Assembly: GCF_002095465.1 (NCBI RefSeq)
Contig: NZ_MLFP01000004.1
Location: 186,001 to 250,000 of the forward strand
Source: Pantoea rodasii
Lineage (GTDB): Bacteria > Pseudomonadota > Gammaproteobacteria > Enterobacterales > Enterobacteriaceae
Reading direction: 5' to 3'
DNA: 64,000 nucleotides
Shown: piece after piece, positions 8,018-16,306 of the stretch
Layout of the letters: every line of letters begins with the position of its first letter
How positions within the stretch are numbered: position 1 is the stretch's first letter
The notes under the pieces: generated by a model
The model's input: only the letters and a program-made list of their open reading frames with translations
The model's database searches: none
What the model was told of the DNA's origin: nothing
Program-made: the position numbers and the translations under genes

Positions 8018-9187
8018 ATGATTAACGGCATCAAAGCTCTGGATCGTTCACTGCGCTGGGGTATGGTCGGCGGCGGTGGCACCAGCCAGATTGGCTATAT
8101 CCATCGTTCATCGGCACTGCGGGATGGCAATTTCGTGTTGCAGGCGGGTGCATTTGATCTTAACGCCGAACGCGGCCGTGCGTTTGGCGTATCGCTGGGC
8201 GTCGACGCGGATCGCTGCTATCCCGATTACGAAACGATGTTTGCGGCGGAAGCGGCGCGTGCAGACGGCATCGAAGCCGTTTCCATCGCCACGCCGAACA
8301 ATACCCATTTCACCATCTGCCGTGCGGCGCTCAATGCCGGTCTGCATGTGGTGTGTGAAAAGCCACTGTGCTTCACCACGGAAGAAGCGGACGAACTGGA
8401 AAAACTCTGCGCCGAGAAGAAGAAGATCATTGGCGTGACCTACGGTTATGCCGGACACCAGCTGATCCATCAGGCGCGCGAGATGATTGCGGAAGGGCTG
8501 CTCGGCGAGATCCGCATTATCAATATGCAGTTCGCGCACGGCTTCCATAACGAAGCAGTTGAGTTGCAGAACGAGAGCACCAAGTGGCGCGTCGATCCAC
8601 GCTTTGTCGGCCCCAGCTATGTGCTGGGGGATCTGGCGACTCATCCGCTGTTTATCGCCGAAACTATGGTGCCGAAACTGCAGGTGAAACGTCTGCTGTG
8701 TAGCCGGCAGAGCTTCGTGAAAACCCGTGCGCCACTGGAAGATAACGCCTTTGTGATGATGGAGTACGACAACGGTGCGGTCGGCACCATGTGGGCCTCG
8801 GCGGTGAACTGTGGCTCGATGCACGGCCAGAAAGTGCGCGTGATTGGTGAGAAAGCAAGTCTGGAGTGGTGGGACGAGCAGCCGAACCAGTTACGTTATG
8901 AAGTGCAGGGCGAGCCGCTGCAGATTCTGGATCGTGGTATGGGCTATCTGCATAAAAACGCCCTGGCCGACGACCGCATCGGTGGTGGTCATCCGGAAGG
9001 GCTGTTTGAAGCCTGGTCGAATCTCTATCGCCGTTTTGCGCTGGCAATGGATGCCACCGACCGCGGTGATGAAGCGTTCCTGGCTGACTTCTGGTATCCG
9101 GATGTACATGCCGGTTTAATGGGCGTGCGCTGGGTTGAGCAGTGCGTGCAGTCAGCGGATGCCGGTGCGGTGTGGGTGGATTGCTGA
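8018..9187 (+). CDS. Gfo/Idh/MocA family oxidoreductase
   Basis: A 389-residue NAD(P)-dependent dehydrogenase of the longer inositol/sugar-dehydrogenase type. GMVGGGGTSQIGYIHR forms the nucleotide-binding loop, then SIATPNNTHF, VVCEKPLCFT (EKP), and YVLGDLATHPLFIAE with the conserved Asp/His of the active site. The start at 8018 follows AAGGAGAACATC. It is the second gene of the IolE-like operon. The pairing of a dehydrogenase with an IolE-type barrel suggests sequential oxidation and dehydration of one substrate. The substrate is not identifiable. Confidence 0.83.
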   Translation: MINGIKALDRSLRWGMVGGGGTSQIGYIHRSSALRDGNFVLQAGAFDLNAERGRAFGVSLGVDADRCYPDYETMFAAEAARADGIEAVSIATPNNTHFTICRAALNAGLHVVCEKPLCFTTEEADELEKLCAEKKKIIGVTYGYAGHQLIHQAREMIAEGLLGEIRIINMQFAHGFHNEAVELQNESTKWRVDPRFVGPSYVLGDLATHPLFIAETMVPKLQVKRLLCSRQSFVKTRAPLEDNAFVMMEYDNGAVGTMWASAVNCGSMHGQKVRVIGEKASLEWWDEQPNQLRYEVQGEPLQILDRGMGYLHKNALADDRIGGGHPEGLFEAWSNLYRRFALAMDATDRGDEAFLADFWYPDVHAGLMGVRWVEQCVQSADAGAVWVDC

Positions 9188-9203
9188 TTAATATGAAGTG
9201 AAT

Positions 9204-9233
9204 ATCCCGGTCGGCAGCACTGCCGACCGGGAT
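9204..9233. terminator. Bidirectional hairpin between convergent operons
   Basis: A perfect 13-bp stem (ATCCCGGTCGGCA / TGCCGACCGGGAT) with loop GCAC fills the 49-bp gap between convergent genes. Stem strength and position support termination of both; no T-run is present. Confidence 0.65.
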
Positions 9234-9236
9234 GCA

Positions 9237-9974
9237 TTAATGCGAGCGCAAATCACTCAGGAAGCGCTGGGCACGTGGGTGCTGGGGCTGAGTGAAGAAC
9301 TTCTCTGGGGTGGATTTTTCGAGAATCTGTCCCTGATCCATAAACCAGATGGTATCCGCCACTTCGCGAGCAAAATTCATTTCGTGCGTCACGCACATCA
9401 TGGTCATGCCCTCCTGCGCCAGGCTGCGCATCACCGACAATACTTCACCGACCATTTCGGGATCGAGCGCGGACGTCGGTTCATCAAACAGCATCACCGG
9501 CGGCTTCATCGCCAGCGCACGAGCAATCGCCACGCGCTGTTGCTGGCCGCCTGACAGCTGTGCCGGATAGGCATCGGCTTTATGCGACAAGCCAACGCGT
9601 TCCAGCAGTTCACCCGCTTGTTTGCGCGCCTCAGATCGTTTAACACCCAGCACTTTCATCGGTGACATCATGATGTTTTCTGCTACCGACACGTGCGGGA
9701 ACAGGTTGAAGCTCTGGAACACAAATCCAATGCGGGTACGTAGTTGATTGAGCCGCGTGCTGCTGCCGTGAATATCGGTGCCATCAAACACGATCTGGCC
9801 GTTATCAATCGGTTCCAGACGGTTGACGGTACGAATCAGCGTGGATTTTCCCGATCCAGAAGGACCGCACACCACCACCACTTCGCCGGTATTGATTTCG
9901 GCGCTCAGGTCGGTCAGCGCCTGATACGCGCCGTACCATTTGTTGACCTGGTTAAACATGATCATCGGGCTCAT
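9237..9974 (-). CDS. Polar amino-acid ABC transporter ATP-binding protein
   Basis: A 245-residue ATPase of the GlnQ/HisP type. Walker [11 protein letters not shown]-loop [13 protein letters not shown] signature [15 protein letters not shown], Walker [15 protein letters not shown] and the H-loop VTHEMNF are all intact. It energises uptake of an amino acid or derivative through the two permeases just upstream. It is last in the operon SDR–permease–permease–ATPase, with 9 bp after the permease. No solute-binding gene lies in this operon; the best partner is at 18001–18839 beside pxpABC. The family is certain, the substrate inferred. Confidence 0.93.
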   Translation of the reverse strand: MSPMIMFNQVNKWYGAYQALTDLSAEINTGEVVVVCGPSGSGKSTLIRTVNRLEPIDNGQIVFDGTDIHGSSTRLNQLRTRIGFVFQSFNLFPHVSVAENIMMSPMKVLGVKRSEARKQAGELLERVGLSHKADAYPAQLSGGQQQRVAIARALAMKPPVMLFDEPTSALDPEMVGEVLSVMRSLAQEGMTMMCVTHEMNFAREVADTIWFMDQGQILEKSTPEKFFTQPQHPRAQRFLSDLRSH

Positions 9975-9983
9975 AGTGGTTCC

Positions 9984-10745
9984 TTATTGCGAAGAGGTTT
10001 TAGTCAGCATCACCGCGGGCGCTACGCTGGGATTAGCCTGCGGCGGTTGGCGACGTTTCTGCGCAATGTGCGCTTCAAGTTTGTTAGCGAGCCAGGTGAG
10101 GCTGAAGCAGATGATGTAGTAGCTCATCGCCACAATGGCGAACACCTGAAACGGTTTGGTCAACAGCTGGTTGCTCACCTGATTGGCGGCAAAGGTCAGC
10201 TCCGGCACGTTAATCACGTAGCCGAGCGTACTGTCTTTAATGATCGATACCAGCTGGCTCACCAGGCTTGGCAGGGTGTTGAACAGCGCCTGCGGCAGAA
10301 TCACGACACGCAGGGTTTTCATGTGGCTCATGCCTAACGCACGAGACGCTTCATACTGGCCGTGGGGCAGTGCCTGAATGCCGCCACGCACGATTTCGGC
10401 AATATAGGCGCTTTCGTAAATCACCAGCGTACACAGCATGGTGGCAAAGCCGCTGATGTTGTGGCCAATCAGCAGCGGGACGCAGAAATAGGTCCAGAAC
10501 ACCACCATCATCAGTGGAATGCCGCGCAGCAGATAAACCCAGCAGGTGGCGGGCCAGCTCAGCCAGCGCCACGGTGACAGGCGCGCCAGTCCCAGCATCA
10601 CCCCGATGGGGAAGGCCAGCACCACCGCTAATACGGAAATCATTAACGTACAGAGTACGCCACCCAGCGGCCCGTTGGGGTACTGGCCCATTAACAGCAG
10701 CATGCCGTTGTCATGCAAAATGGTGAAGATCTCAAACATCGCCAT
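9984..10745 (-). CDS. Polar amino-acid ABC transporter permease
   Basis: A 253-residue inner-membrane permease of the HisM/GlnP family with about five membrane segments. The EAA loop reads QYEASRALGMSHMKTLRVVI LPQAL (about residues 150–175), the contact point for the ATPase. RGIPLMMVVFW is the usual second family signature. Its start codon shares a base with the stop of the preceding permease (TAATG), giving coupled translation. The two permeases presumably form a heterodimer. Confidence 0.92.
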   Translation of the reverse strand: MAMFEIFTILHDNGMLLLMGQYPNGPLGGVLCTLMISVLAVVLAFPIGVMLGLARLSPWRWLSWPATCWVYLLRGIPLMMVVFWTYFCVPLLIGHNISGFATMLCTLVIYESAYIAEIVRGGIQALPHGQYEASRALGMSHMKTLRVVILPQALFNTLPSLVSQLVSIIKDSTLGYVINVPELTFAANQVSNQLLTKPFQVFAIVAMSYYIICFSLTWLANKLEAHIAQKRRQPPQANPSVAPAVMLTKTSSQ

Positions 10746-11439
10746 TACCTCGCGTAAACGCGCTGGAAGCGGCGGGCCAGCAGCGCGCCCAAGCCCATCA
10801 GCAGCAGGGAGAAGAACAGGTAACCCACGGTGGCCACTAAGTAGGATTCGAAGGTGCGGAAGGTTTGGTTTTCGATATCACGTGTCACATAGGTGAGGTC
10901 CGCCACGCCGATGACCATCGCCAGGCTGGTGTTTTTAAACAGCAGCACGGTGTGATTGACCACCGACGGCAGCGCGTTACGCACGCCCTGCGGCAAAATC
11001 ACCGAGCGCATGGCGCGCACATAACTCATGCCGAGCGCGCGGGCGGCCTCATTCTGTCCATCCGGAATGGCGCGCAGGCCGCTGCGGATATCTTCAGAGA
11101 AATAGGCGGCCTGGCACAGCCCAAGGGCGATAAGAGAGAATAAAACTCGGCGTTGTAATCAACGATCATCATCTGCACCGATTCCGGCAGCAGCGTGGGA
11201 ATGGCGAAATACCACATCATCAACTGAATCAACGTTGGCACATTGCGGTGATAGGAGACATACGCCTTAACCAGCCCAACGGCAATACGATTCTCCGTCA
11301 GGCGGACCACCACCAATAGCAGGGCGAGAACCATCGCCAGCAGCCAGGCACCCAACGCCAGTTCAAGGGTGACCACCGTTCCGTCAACGATCATCTGGCC
11401 GTAGTGGCCGGTTATCACACTGCTGAAATCAAGTGCCAT
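10745..11439 (-). CDS. Polar amino-acid ABC transporter permease (frameshifted)
   Basis: An inner-membrane permease of about 231 residues, partner of the next gene. The first part runs from ALDFSSVITGHYGQM through YHRNVPTLIQLMMWYFAIPTLL. The frame then breaks at the A4 run 11142–11145; one more base restores FSLIALGLCQAAYFSEDIRS and joins the EAA loop EAARALGMSYVRAMRSVILP. The repaired gene divides evenly into codons. It lies 22 bp after the SDR gene and overlaps the following permease by one base. The break is most likely a sequence error. Confidence 0.85.
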
Positions 11440-11461
11440 ACAGTTACCTCATCGTACGGTA

Positions 11462-12214
11462 TTACGCGGTGCGGTCGCCCGGTCGCATTGTGGAAAGACC
11501 GCCCGGCACTTGCAGCGTCGGGGTAATTTCGATGTTGCCGATGTTGACGGCGACCGGGGCAGACAGCGCGAAAGCCACGCAGTCGGCAATATCTTTGGCC
11601 TCTGGCAGTTCGAAGCCATCGATAAAGCGGCGACGCGCATCATCGTGATCGCCTGAAACGTTACCGAAGATGTCGGTGGCGACGCGGCCTGGGCAGATTT
11701 CGGTGATGCGCACACGTTTGCCATAGCAGTCCACGCGCAGTTGGCGCGACAGGGCGTGCACACCGGCTTTGGTGGCGTGATACACCGAGTTGCCATTGAA
11801 GTTGTAAATGGCGGCAATTGAGGTGATGTTGAACACGTGGCCACGATCGCGCGCCATCATGCCCGGCACCAGCAAGCGGCACAGGTGGAGCACGGCACGC
11901 AGATTGACATCGACCTGGGTTTCCACCACGTTTTCGTCGGCATCAAGAATCGAACCAGGATGTGAAACGCCCGCGTTGTTAATCAGAATGTCGATTTCCA
12001 GGTCTTTGCACAGCGCAGTGAGTGCCGCGACATCACTGACATCGACCGCGTGCGGAATACAGCCAGTGCGGTCGGCCAGCGCCGCCAATTGCTCTTTACG
12101 GCGCGCCACCGCGTGCACGGTGATCCCTTCTTTGCACAGGCGCTCAACAATCGCTTCGCCCATGCCAGCCGATGCGCCGGTCACCAGCGCGGTTTTGTAA
12201 TCTGAAAATGGCAT
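11462..12214 (-). CDS. Short-chain dehydrogenase/reductase (YdfG-like)
   Basis: A 250-residue classical SDR. TGASAGMGEAIVERL is the cofactor loop, NNAGVSHPG the core motif, and Ser (NITSIAAIYN) with YHATK completes the catalytic tetrad. It oxidises or reduces a hydroxyl/keto group with NAD(P); YdfG-type relatives act on beta-hydroxy acids such as serine or 3-hydroxypropionate. It leads the ABC transporter operon, which suggests it handles the imported compound. A 15-bp ATA-N9-TAT repeat is centred 110 bp before its start. Confidence 0.87.
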   Translation of the reverse strand: MPFSDYKTALVTGASAGMGEAIVERLCKEGITVHAVARRKEQLAALADRTGCIPHAVDVSDVAALTALCKDLEIDILINNAGVSHPGSILDADENVVETQVDVNLRAVLHLCRLLVPGMMARDRGHVFNITSIAAIYNFNGNSVYHATKAGVHALSRQLRVDCYGKRVRITEICPGRVATDIFGNVSGDHDDARRRFIDGFELPEAKDIADCVAFALSAPVAVNIGNIEITPTLQVPGGLSTMRPGDRTA

Positions 12215-12316
12215 TTGTGTTTCCTCGTCTCGCCAGGTGTGTCCCCGGCGTAATGGGTCTTTTTTGACTTTATGCAGTTATGCCGCAAGGGCATAAGACA
12301 TAAAAACTGTGAGGCG

Positions 12317-12331
12317 ATAAGAGCCCCTTAT
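12317..12331. promoter_or_regulatory. Nac-type binding site upstream of the SDR–ABC operon
   Basis: ATAAG and CTTAT are perfectly inverted around AGCCC, fitting both the Nac pattern ATA-N9-TAT and the LysR pattern T-N11-A. Its centre lies 110 bp before the SDR start. An identical-arm site lies at 12859–12873. Confidence 0.55.
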
Positions 12332-12345
12332 AACCGGATTGCTAA

Positions 12346-12755
12346 TTATTTATCCATCTGAATAGTCAGGATTTCTTCGTCGTATTCAACCGCTGAGTCT
12401 GCCTCAACACGCAGTTGCTGTACGCGACCTTTGATGGGACTGAGCACCGGTACATACAGCGGACCAACCTGCACCAATGCCAGCAGATCCTGAGGTGCGA
12501 CCTGCTGGCCGGGCTGAACAAAATCCTGTTGGCTGTGCGGATGACGGCGTAGCAGCGTACCGGGCAGCGGCGCGCCGATAACCTGTGTGATGGGCGGGGT
12601 TTCCTCCGTCGGCATGACGGGTAAAGCGGGCACAGGCGCAAACGTCAGACGAACCGACCACTGTTTGCCCTCTAACGCCAGGCTTTTGAGACCAGAACGT
12701 TGCATTTTGCGCGCCAACGCGCGCAGCGTCGGCAGCGGTATCGCGGTTTTTCCAT
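12346..12755 (-). CDS. BCCP-like protein lacking the biotinylation lysine
   Basis: About 136 residues with an N-terminal helical part and a C-terminal biotinyl/lipoyl-like domain. IGAPLPGTLLRRHPHSQQDF aligns with the start of a biotin carboxyl carrier domain and VEYDEEILTIQ with its end. Where AccB has EAMKM the sequence reads QVGPL, so no acceptor lysine is present. An intact frame begins only at a TTG (12717); adding one base to the T5 run 12747–12751 gives an ATG at 12755 and a start MEKTAIPLPTLRALARKMQ like AccB-family N-termini. It lies between the Nac-like regulator and the SDR gene. Genes of this type often sit with pxpABC. Function is unknown. Confidence 0.6.
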
Positions 12756-12858
12756 GGGATTCCCGTCAAAGCGAAGCACGCCCGCCGGAGCGGGCAACAG
12801 ACCAGATTAATCTAGCGCGTTCGTGAGACGGGCAGTAAGAGGGTTTCGCTTTGCGGTG

Positions 12859-12873
12859 ATAAGCGGGTCTTAT
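12859..12873. promoter_or_regulatory. Nac-type binding site upstream of the BCCP-like gene
   Basis: ATAAG and CTTAT inverted around CGGGT (extended arms GATAAG/CTTATC). It is centred 111 bp before the BCCP-like start at 12755 and overlaps the last codons of the regulator gene. Confidence 0.55.
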
Positions 12874-13793
12874 CCCACCAGAGTCAGCGGATGGTTCTCC
12901 ACGTTGCGACGCGACATCAGGGACAAGAGAATGGATTTCACCGCTTCGGCAGGCTGGGACAGCGGCAGATGATCCGACATGCAGAATGACAGCGAGGCCT
13001 GCACATCCGGCTCGATGATCTTCGCCATCCAGGTATCCCCATTTTTCAGCATCGCGCGTGCGGCGGATTCCGGCATGATGGTGGTGCCCAGACCGGCACT
13101 CAGTGCCGCGTTCAGGGTGGTTTGTGATTCGATCTCGCACTTCACACGGTACTGCAGATTGTTCTGCACGAAGGCGTCATCCAGCACTTTACGCATGATG
13201 TTGTAGATGCGGGGCAGGAACAGATCATATTGCGCAACCTGCGACAGCGGGATCTCTTTGACCGGTTTGGCCAGGCTGAACGGGCAAACGAAGCACAGAT
13301 CTTCTTTCATCAGCGGCATGAAGCGCAGGCCATGGATGGTGCGATGATCGTAGATCACCGCCATGTCCATACGCCCGTTCATGATCAGCTCGCTCAGCGT
13401 GGTGCCGAAGTTCTCGTTGAAATAGAGCACGATGCCAGGATGCTGCTGCTGCACTTCCATCATCAGCGGGAGCGCCAGGTTTTGCGCTGCTGTGCCGGGA
13501 GCCAGCCCGACAGAGACGCTACCGCTTAGCGCTGCGCCAACCAGATCAATCGCACTTTGCGCCTGTTCGCACTGGCGCAAAATGGACTGTGCATGGGAAT
13601 AGAGTGTTTTCCCGGCTTCGGTGGGCGTGACGCCGCGTTTGGTGCGAATCAACAGCTGTTGATTCACTTCACCTTCCAGCGTGGCCAGCTGTTGGCTCAG
13701 TGCGGGTTGGGCGATATGCAGGATATCGGCAGCTTGCGTCAGGCTACCGACGTCAACAATTTTAACAAAGTACTTCAGGCGACGAAGATTCAT
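12870..13793 (-). CDS. Nac-like LysR regulator of nitrogen assimilation
   Basis: A 307-residue LysR-type activator very similar to Klebsiella NAC. NLRRLKYFVKIVDVGSLTQA plus ADILHIAQPALSQQ forms the winged helix, followed by LLIRTKRGVTPTEAGK, SVGLAPGTA and a periplasmic-binding-like domain ending LLSLMSRRNVENHPLTLVG, which matches the NAC C-terminus. NAC is made under nitrogen limitation and switches sigma-70 promoters without a co-inducer. The start at 13793 (MNLRRLKY) follows GAGGGAAG. A sigma-54 promoter and an NtrC-type site upstream support the assignment. It may be nac itself or a paralogue dedicated to this cluster. Confidence 0.85.
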   Translation of the reverse strand: MNLRRLKYFVKIVDVGSLTQAADILHIAQPALSQQLATLEGEVNQQLLIRTKRGVTPTEAGKTLYSHAQSILRQCEQAQSAIDLVGAALSGSVSVGLAPGTAAQNLALPLMMEVQQQHPGIVLYFNENFGTTLSELIMNGRMDMAVIYDHRTIHGLRFMPLMKEDLCFVCPFSLAKPVKEIPLSQVAQYDLFLPRIYNIMRKVLDDAFVQNNLQYRVKCEIESQTTLNAALSAGLGTTIMPESAARAMLKNGDTWMAKIIEPDVQASLSFCMSDHLPLSQPAEAVKSILLSLMSRRNVENHPLTLVG

Positions 13794-13828
13794 GGACACT
13801 TCCCTCAAACAGAACGCATATCCTCCTC

Positions 13829-13847
13829 AAGCAAAGTTGATGCCAGG
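13829..13847 (-). promoter_or_regulatory. Sigma-54 promoter of the nac-like gene
   Basis: On the minus strand CTGGCATCAACTTTGCTT has GG and GC exactly 10 bases apart, as required for -24/-12 sigma-54 promoters. It ends about 36 bp before the start codon, leaving room for a short leader with the ribosome site. Confidence 0.7.
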
Positions 13848-13862
13848 ATAAGCTTTCGTTAT
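13848..13862. promoter_or_regulatory. Imperfect Nac-type site by its own promoter
   Basis: ATAAG-CTTTC-GTTAT is one mismatch from the arms at 12317 and 12859. It abuts the upstream edge of the sigma-54 promoter, where binding could autorepress. Confidence 0.35.
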
Positions 13863-13956
13863 TGAACTCAGACAGGAGGGTACGGCTACCGGGCCTCCTG
13901 AGGCAGGTGCTGAGCTAGTGAGCCGCCGGCTTGGCGGGTGTTGAAAATTGCAGCGC

Positions 13957-13973
13957 TGCACCGAATGAGTGCA
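13957..13973. promoter_or_regulatory. NtrC-type enhancer site
   Basis: TGCACCGAATGAGTGCA matches the NtrC consensus TGCAC-N7-GTGCA. It lies about 130 bp upstream of the sigma-54 promoter, a normal enhancer distance. TGCAGCGCTGCA overlaps its left end. The rest of 13863–14248, between this promoter and the divergent aminotransferase, holds no supported gene. Confidence 0.6.
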
Positions 13974-14248
13974 GTTGACCCATCAGCATTGCCAATGACG
14001 GGCAAGGAAAATCGTGGGTTCGGGATATAACTCGGGAAAGAAGGTAACACTTTATTAACATTTCGTCAGGCGTGCGGGCGTGACCTGTCGCGCAATTCCG
14101 TGCCAATTTCCCGCCTTTATGGCAAAAGTGTGCAGTCGGTCCAGTCATCGCTTTGTGTTATATCACCACAACAAAGCACTATTATCCGTGGCTTCGGCCC
14201 TAATCCTATGCTCAGGGGAAACTGACTCCCCCGAACCCAGGATTGACC

Positions 14249-15451
14249 ATGCCCGAGATAGCCGATCGATTAAAGAATGTGACCGTTTCCGCCTCCGTTG
14301 CCATGACCCAAAAAGCACGCGATCTCGCGGCCCAGGGCGTTGATGTGGTAGCACTTTCTACCGGCGAACCGGATTTCCCTACGCCGCAACATGCGATTGA
14401 AGCCGCATATGCCGCTGCACGTGAGGGCGACACGCGCTATCCACCCACCGACGGTACGCCTGCCCTGCGCAAAGCTATTCAGCTGAAATTTAAACGCGAT
14501 AACCAGCTGGATTATGACGTCAGCCAGATTCTCACGGCGGGCGGCGCGAAACAGATCATCTTTAATGCCATCATGGCGACCATCAATCCGGGCGACGAAG
14601 TGGTGATCCCTACGCCATCGTGGATCAGCTATGCCGATATCGTGAAATTCGCAGGCGGGGTGCCCGTGCCGCTGCCGTGTGCGCAAGAGAACGGCTTTAA
14701 ACCGCTGCCAGCGGATCTGGATGCGGCGTTCACCGATAAGACTAAGTGGTTGCTGCTGAACTATCCGAGCAACCCAACTGGTTCGGTTGCCAGCAAAGCC
14801 GAGCTGCAGGCGTTGGGCGACGTGCTGCTGCGCCATCCGCAGGTGTGGATCATGACGGATGATATCTATGAACATCTGATCTATGACGATGTGCGTTTTT
14901 ATACGCTGGCGCAGGTTGAGCCACGCTTGTATGACCGCGTGCTGACGGTGAACGGCGTGTCGAAAGCCTATTCGATGACAGGCTGGCGTCTGGGCTTTTG
15001 CGGGGGTCCTGCGCCATTAATTAAAGCCATGAGCAATGTGAACACGCAGAACAGCGGTGGTGTGTGTACCTTGACGCAGGCGGCAGCGGTGGCGGTGCTG
15101 GAAGGCCCACAGGATTTGTTGCAAGAGCGCGCGCGCATTTACCGTGAACGCCGTGATTACGTGCTGGAGCGCCTGACTTCGATTGATGGCCTACGCTGCC
15201 ATAAGCCAGAGGGCGCGTTTTATCTGTTCGTGAATATTGAAGGGCTGATTGGCAAAACCAGCGCCGGTGGCCGCTTCATCAGCAACGATGCTGACTTTGT
15301 GCTGGCATTGATTGAAGAGCAGCATGTGGTAACAGTGCAGGGCGCTGCGTATGGCATGAGCCCTTACTTCCGCTTGTCTTACGCCACCAGCATGGAACGC
15401 TTGCAGACCGGCTGCGATCGTATCGCGGCATTCTGCGCTGGCTGTCGTTAA
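14249..15451 (+). CDS. Class I pyridoxal-phosphate aminotransferase (aspartate-type)
   Basis: A 400-residue fold-type I aminotransferase. Visible are LSTGEPDFPTPQ, the NYPSNPTGS motif, DDIYEHLIY (PLP-ring Asp/Tyr), the Schiff-base lysine in NGVSKAYSMTGWRLGF, and the C-terminal YFRLSYATS with the carboxylate-binding Arg. It transfers amino groups between amino acids and 2-oxo acids, usually with glutamate/2-oxoglutarate. The start at 14249 follows AGGA; a TTG two codons upstream is less likely. It is divergent from the Nac-like regulator and convergent with pxpA, suggesting it uses the glutamate released by 5-oxoprolinase. Confidence 0.9.
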   Translation: MPEIADRLKNVTVSASVAMTQKARDLAAQGVDVVALSTGEPDFPTPQHAIEAAYAAAREGDTRYPPTDGTPALRKAIQLKFKRDNQLDYDVSQILTAGGAKQIIFNAIMATINPGDEVVIPTPSWISYADIVKFAGGVPVPLPCAQENGFKPLPADLDAAFTDKTKWLLLNYPSNPTGSVASKAELQALGDVLLRHPQVWIMTDDIYEHLIYDDVRFYTLAQVEPRLYDRVLTVNGVSKAYSMTGWRLGFCGGPAPLIKAMSNVNTQNSGGVCTLTQAAAVAVLEGPQDLLQERARIYRERRDYVLERLTSIDGLRCHKPEGAFYLFVNIEGLIGKTSAGGRFISNDADFVLALIEEQHVVTVQGAAYGMSPYFRLSYATSMERLQTGCDRIAAFCAGCR

Positions 15452-15464
15452 ACGGAAGGCGAAA

Positions 15465-15495
15465 AAAAATGGCTGCCGATGGGCAGCCATTTTTA
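15465..15495. terminator. Bidirectional terminator
   Basis: AAAAATGGCTGCC and GGCAGCCATTTTT pair across a short loop, with A-run and T-run on the two sides, between the convergent aminotransferase and pxpA genes. Confidence 0.85.
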
Positions 15496-15514
15496 TTTGG
15501 GCGATTTAAAAACG

Positions 15515-16285
15515 TTACTGAGCAAGCACTTCTGCCGCCGATGCCACCTGATGGCCGCTGGCTTCGATTTCACTGCGTACGATGCTGGCGAGCGCCAGTG
15601 AACCCGGCGTGTCGCTGTGCACCAGAATCGAACGCGCGCGCACGGCTATCACTTCCCCTTCAAAGGTGGTGACAGTGCCATGCTGCAGAAACTGTCGTAC
15701 GCGCGCCCGCAACGCTGCTTCCTCTTTGATCACTGAACCAGCAATGCCGCGCGGGACTAAACGGCCCTGCGCATCGTAGGCGCGGTCGGCGAGGAACAGC
15801 GTCAGAGTTTTCAGGCCCGCTGCCTGTGCCGCTCGCTCAATGAGGGTATCGGGTTGTGCGAACACAATCAGATCCGCATTGATACGGGCCACCAACGCCA
15901 TGACCTGCTGCGCTAATGCCTCGTCGCGATTAACAATATTGCCCATCGCGGCGTGGAAACTGAAGTGAGACACTTTCGTGCCTTCTGCCTGAGCAATCGC
16001 TGTCAGCGCCCCGAGTTGATAAGCGACCTGCTGGCAAATCTCCTCGGCACTGAACGGCAGCTCGCGACGACCAAAGCCCTGACGATCGGGCAAGCCCGGA
16101 TGCGCACCAATGCCGACACCATTCTCTTTCGCCAGCCGCACCATGTTGGTCATGATCGCGGGATCGCCGGCGTGGAATCCGCAGGCGATATTGGCTGAGG
16201 AGACCACTTTCATCAGCGCGGCGTCATCACACAGCTGATAAACGCCAAAGCCTTCGCCCATATCGGAGTTCACATCAATCTTCAT
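15515..16285 (-). CDS. pxpA: 5-oxoprolinase subunit A (LamB/YcsF family)
   Basis: A 256-residue cytosolic protein with the LamB/YcsF signature: IDVNSDMGEGFGVYQL, SSANIACGFHAGDP, GAHPGLPDRQGFGRR and SHFSFHAAMGN. With PxpB and PxpC it hydrolyses 5-oxoproline to glutamate using ATP. It is the last gene of the minus-strand run SBP–pxpB–pxpC–pxpA, 21 bp after pxpC, and ends at the shared terminator. The His/Asp residues typical of the family are present and its length is normal. Confidence 0.94.
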   Translation of the reverse strand: MKIDVNSDMGEGFGVYQLCDDAALMKVVSSANIACGFHAGDPAIMTNMVRLAKENGVGIGAHPGLPDRQGFGRRELPFSAEEICQQVAYQLGALTAIAQAEGTKVSHFSFHAAMGNIVNRDEALAQQVMALVARINADLIVFAQPDTLIERAAQAAGLKTLTLFLADRAYDAQGRLVPRGIAGSVIKEEAALRARVRQFLQHGTVTTFEGEVIAVRARSILVHSDTPGSLALASIVRSEIEASGHQVASAAEVLAQ

Positions 16286-16306
16286 GGTTTGGGTTCCTTT
16301 GGAAAA

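Noticed and set aside
13915..14148. 77-codon minus-strand frame between the nac-like gene and the aminotransferase
   Set aside because: It covers the NtrC-type site and has no protein features.
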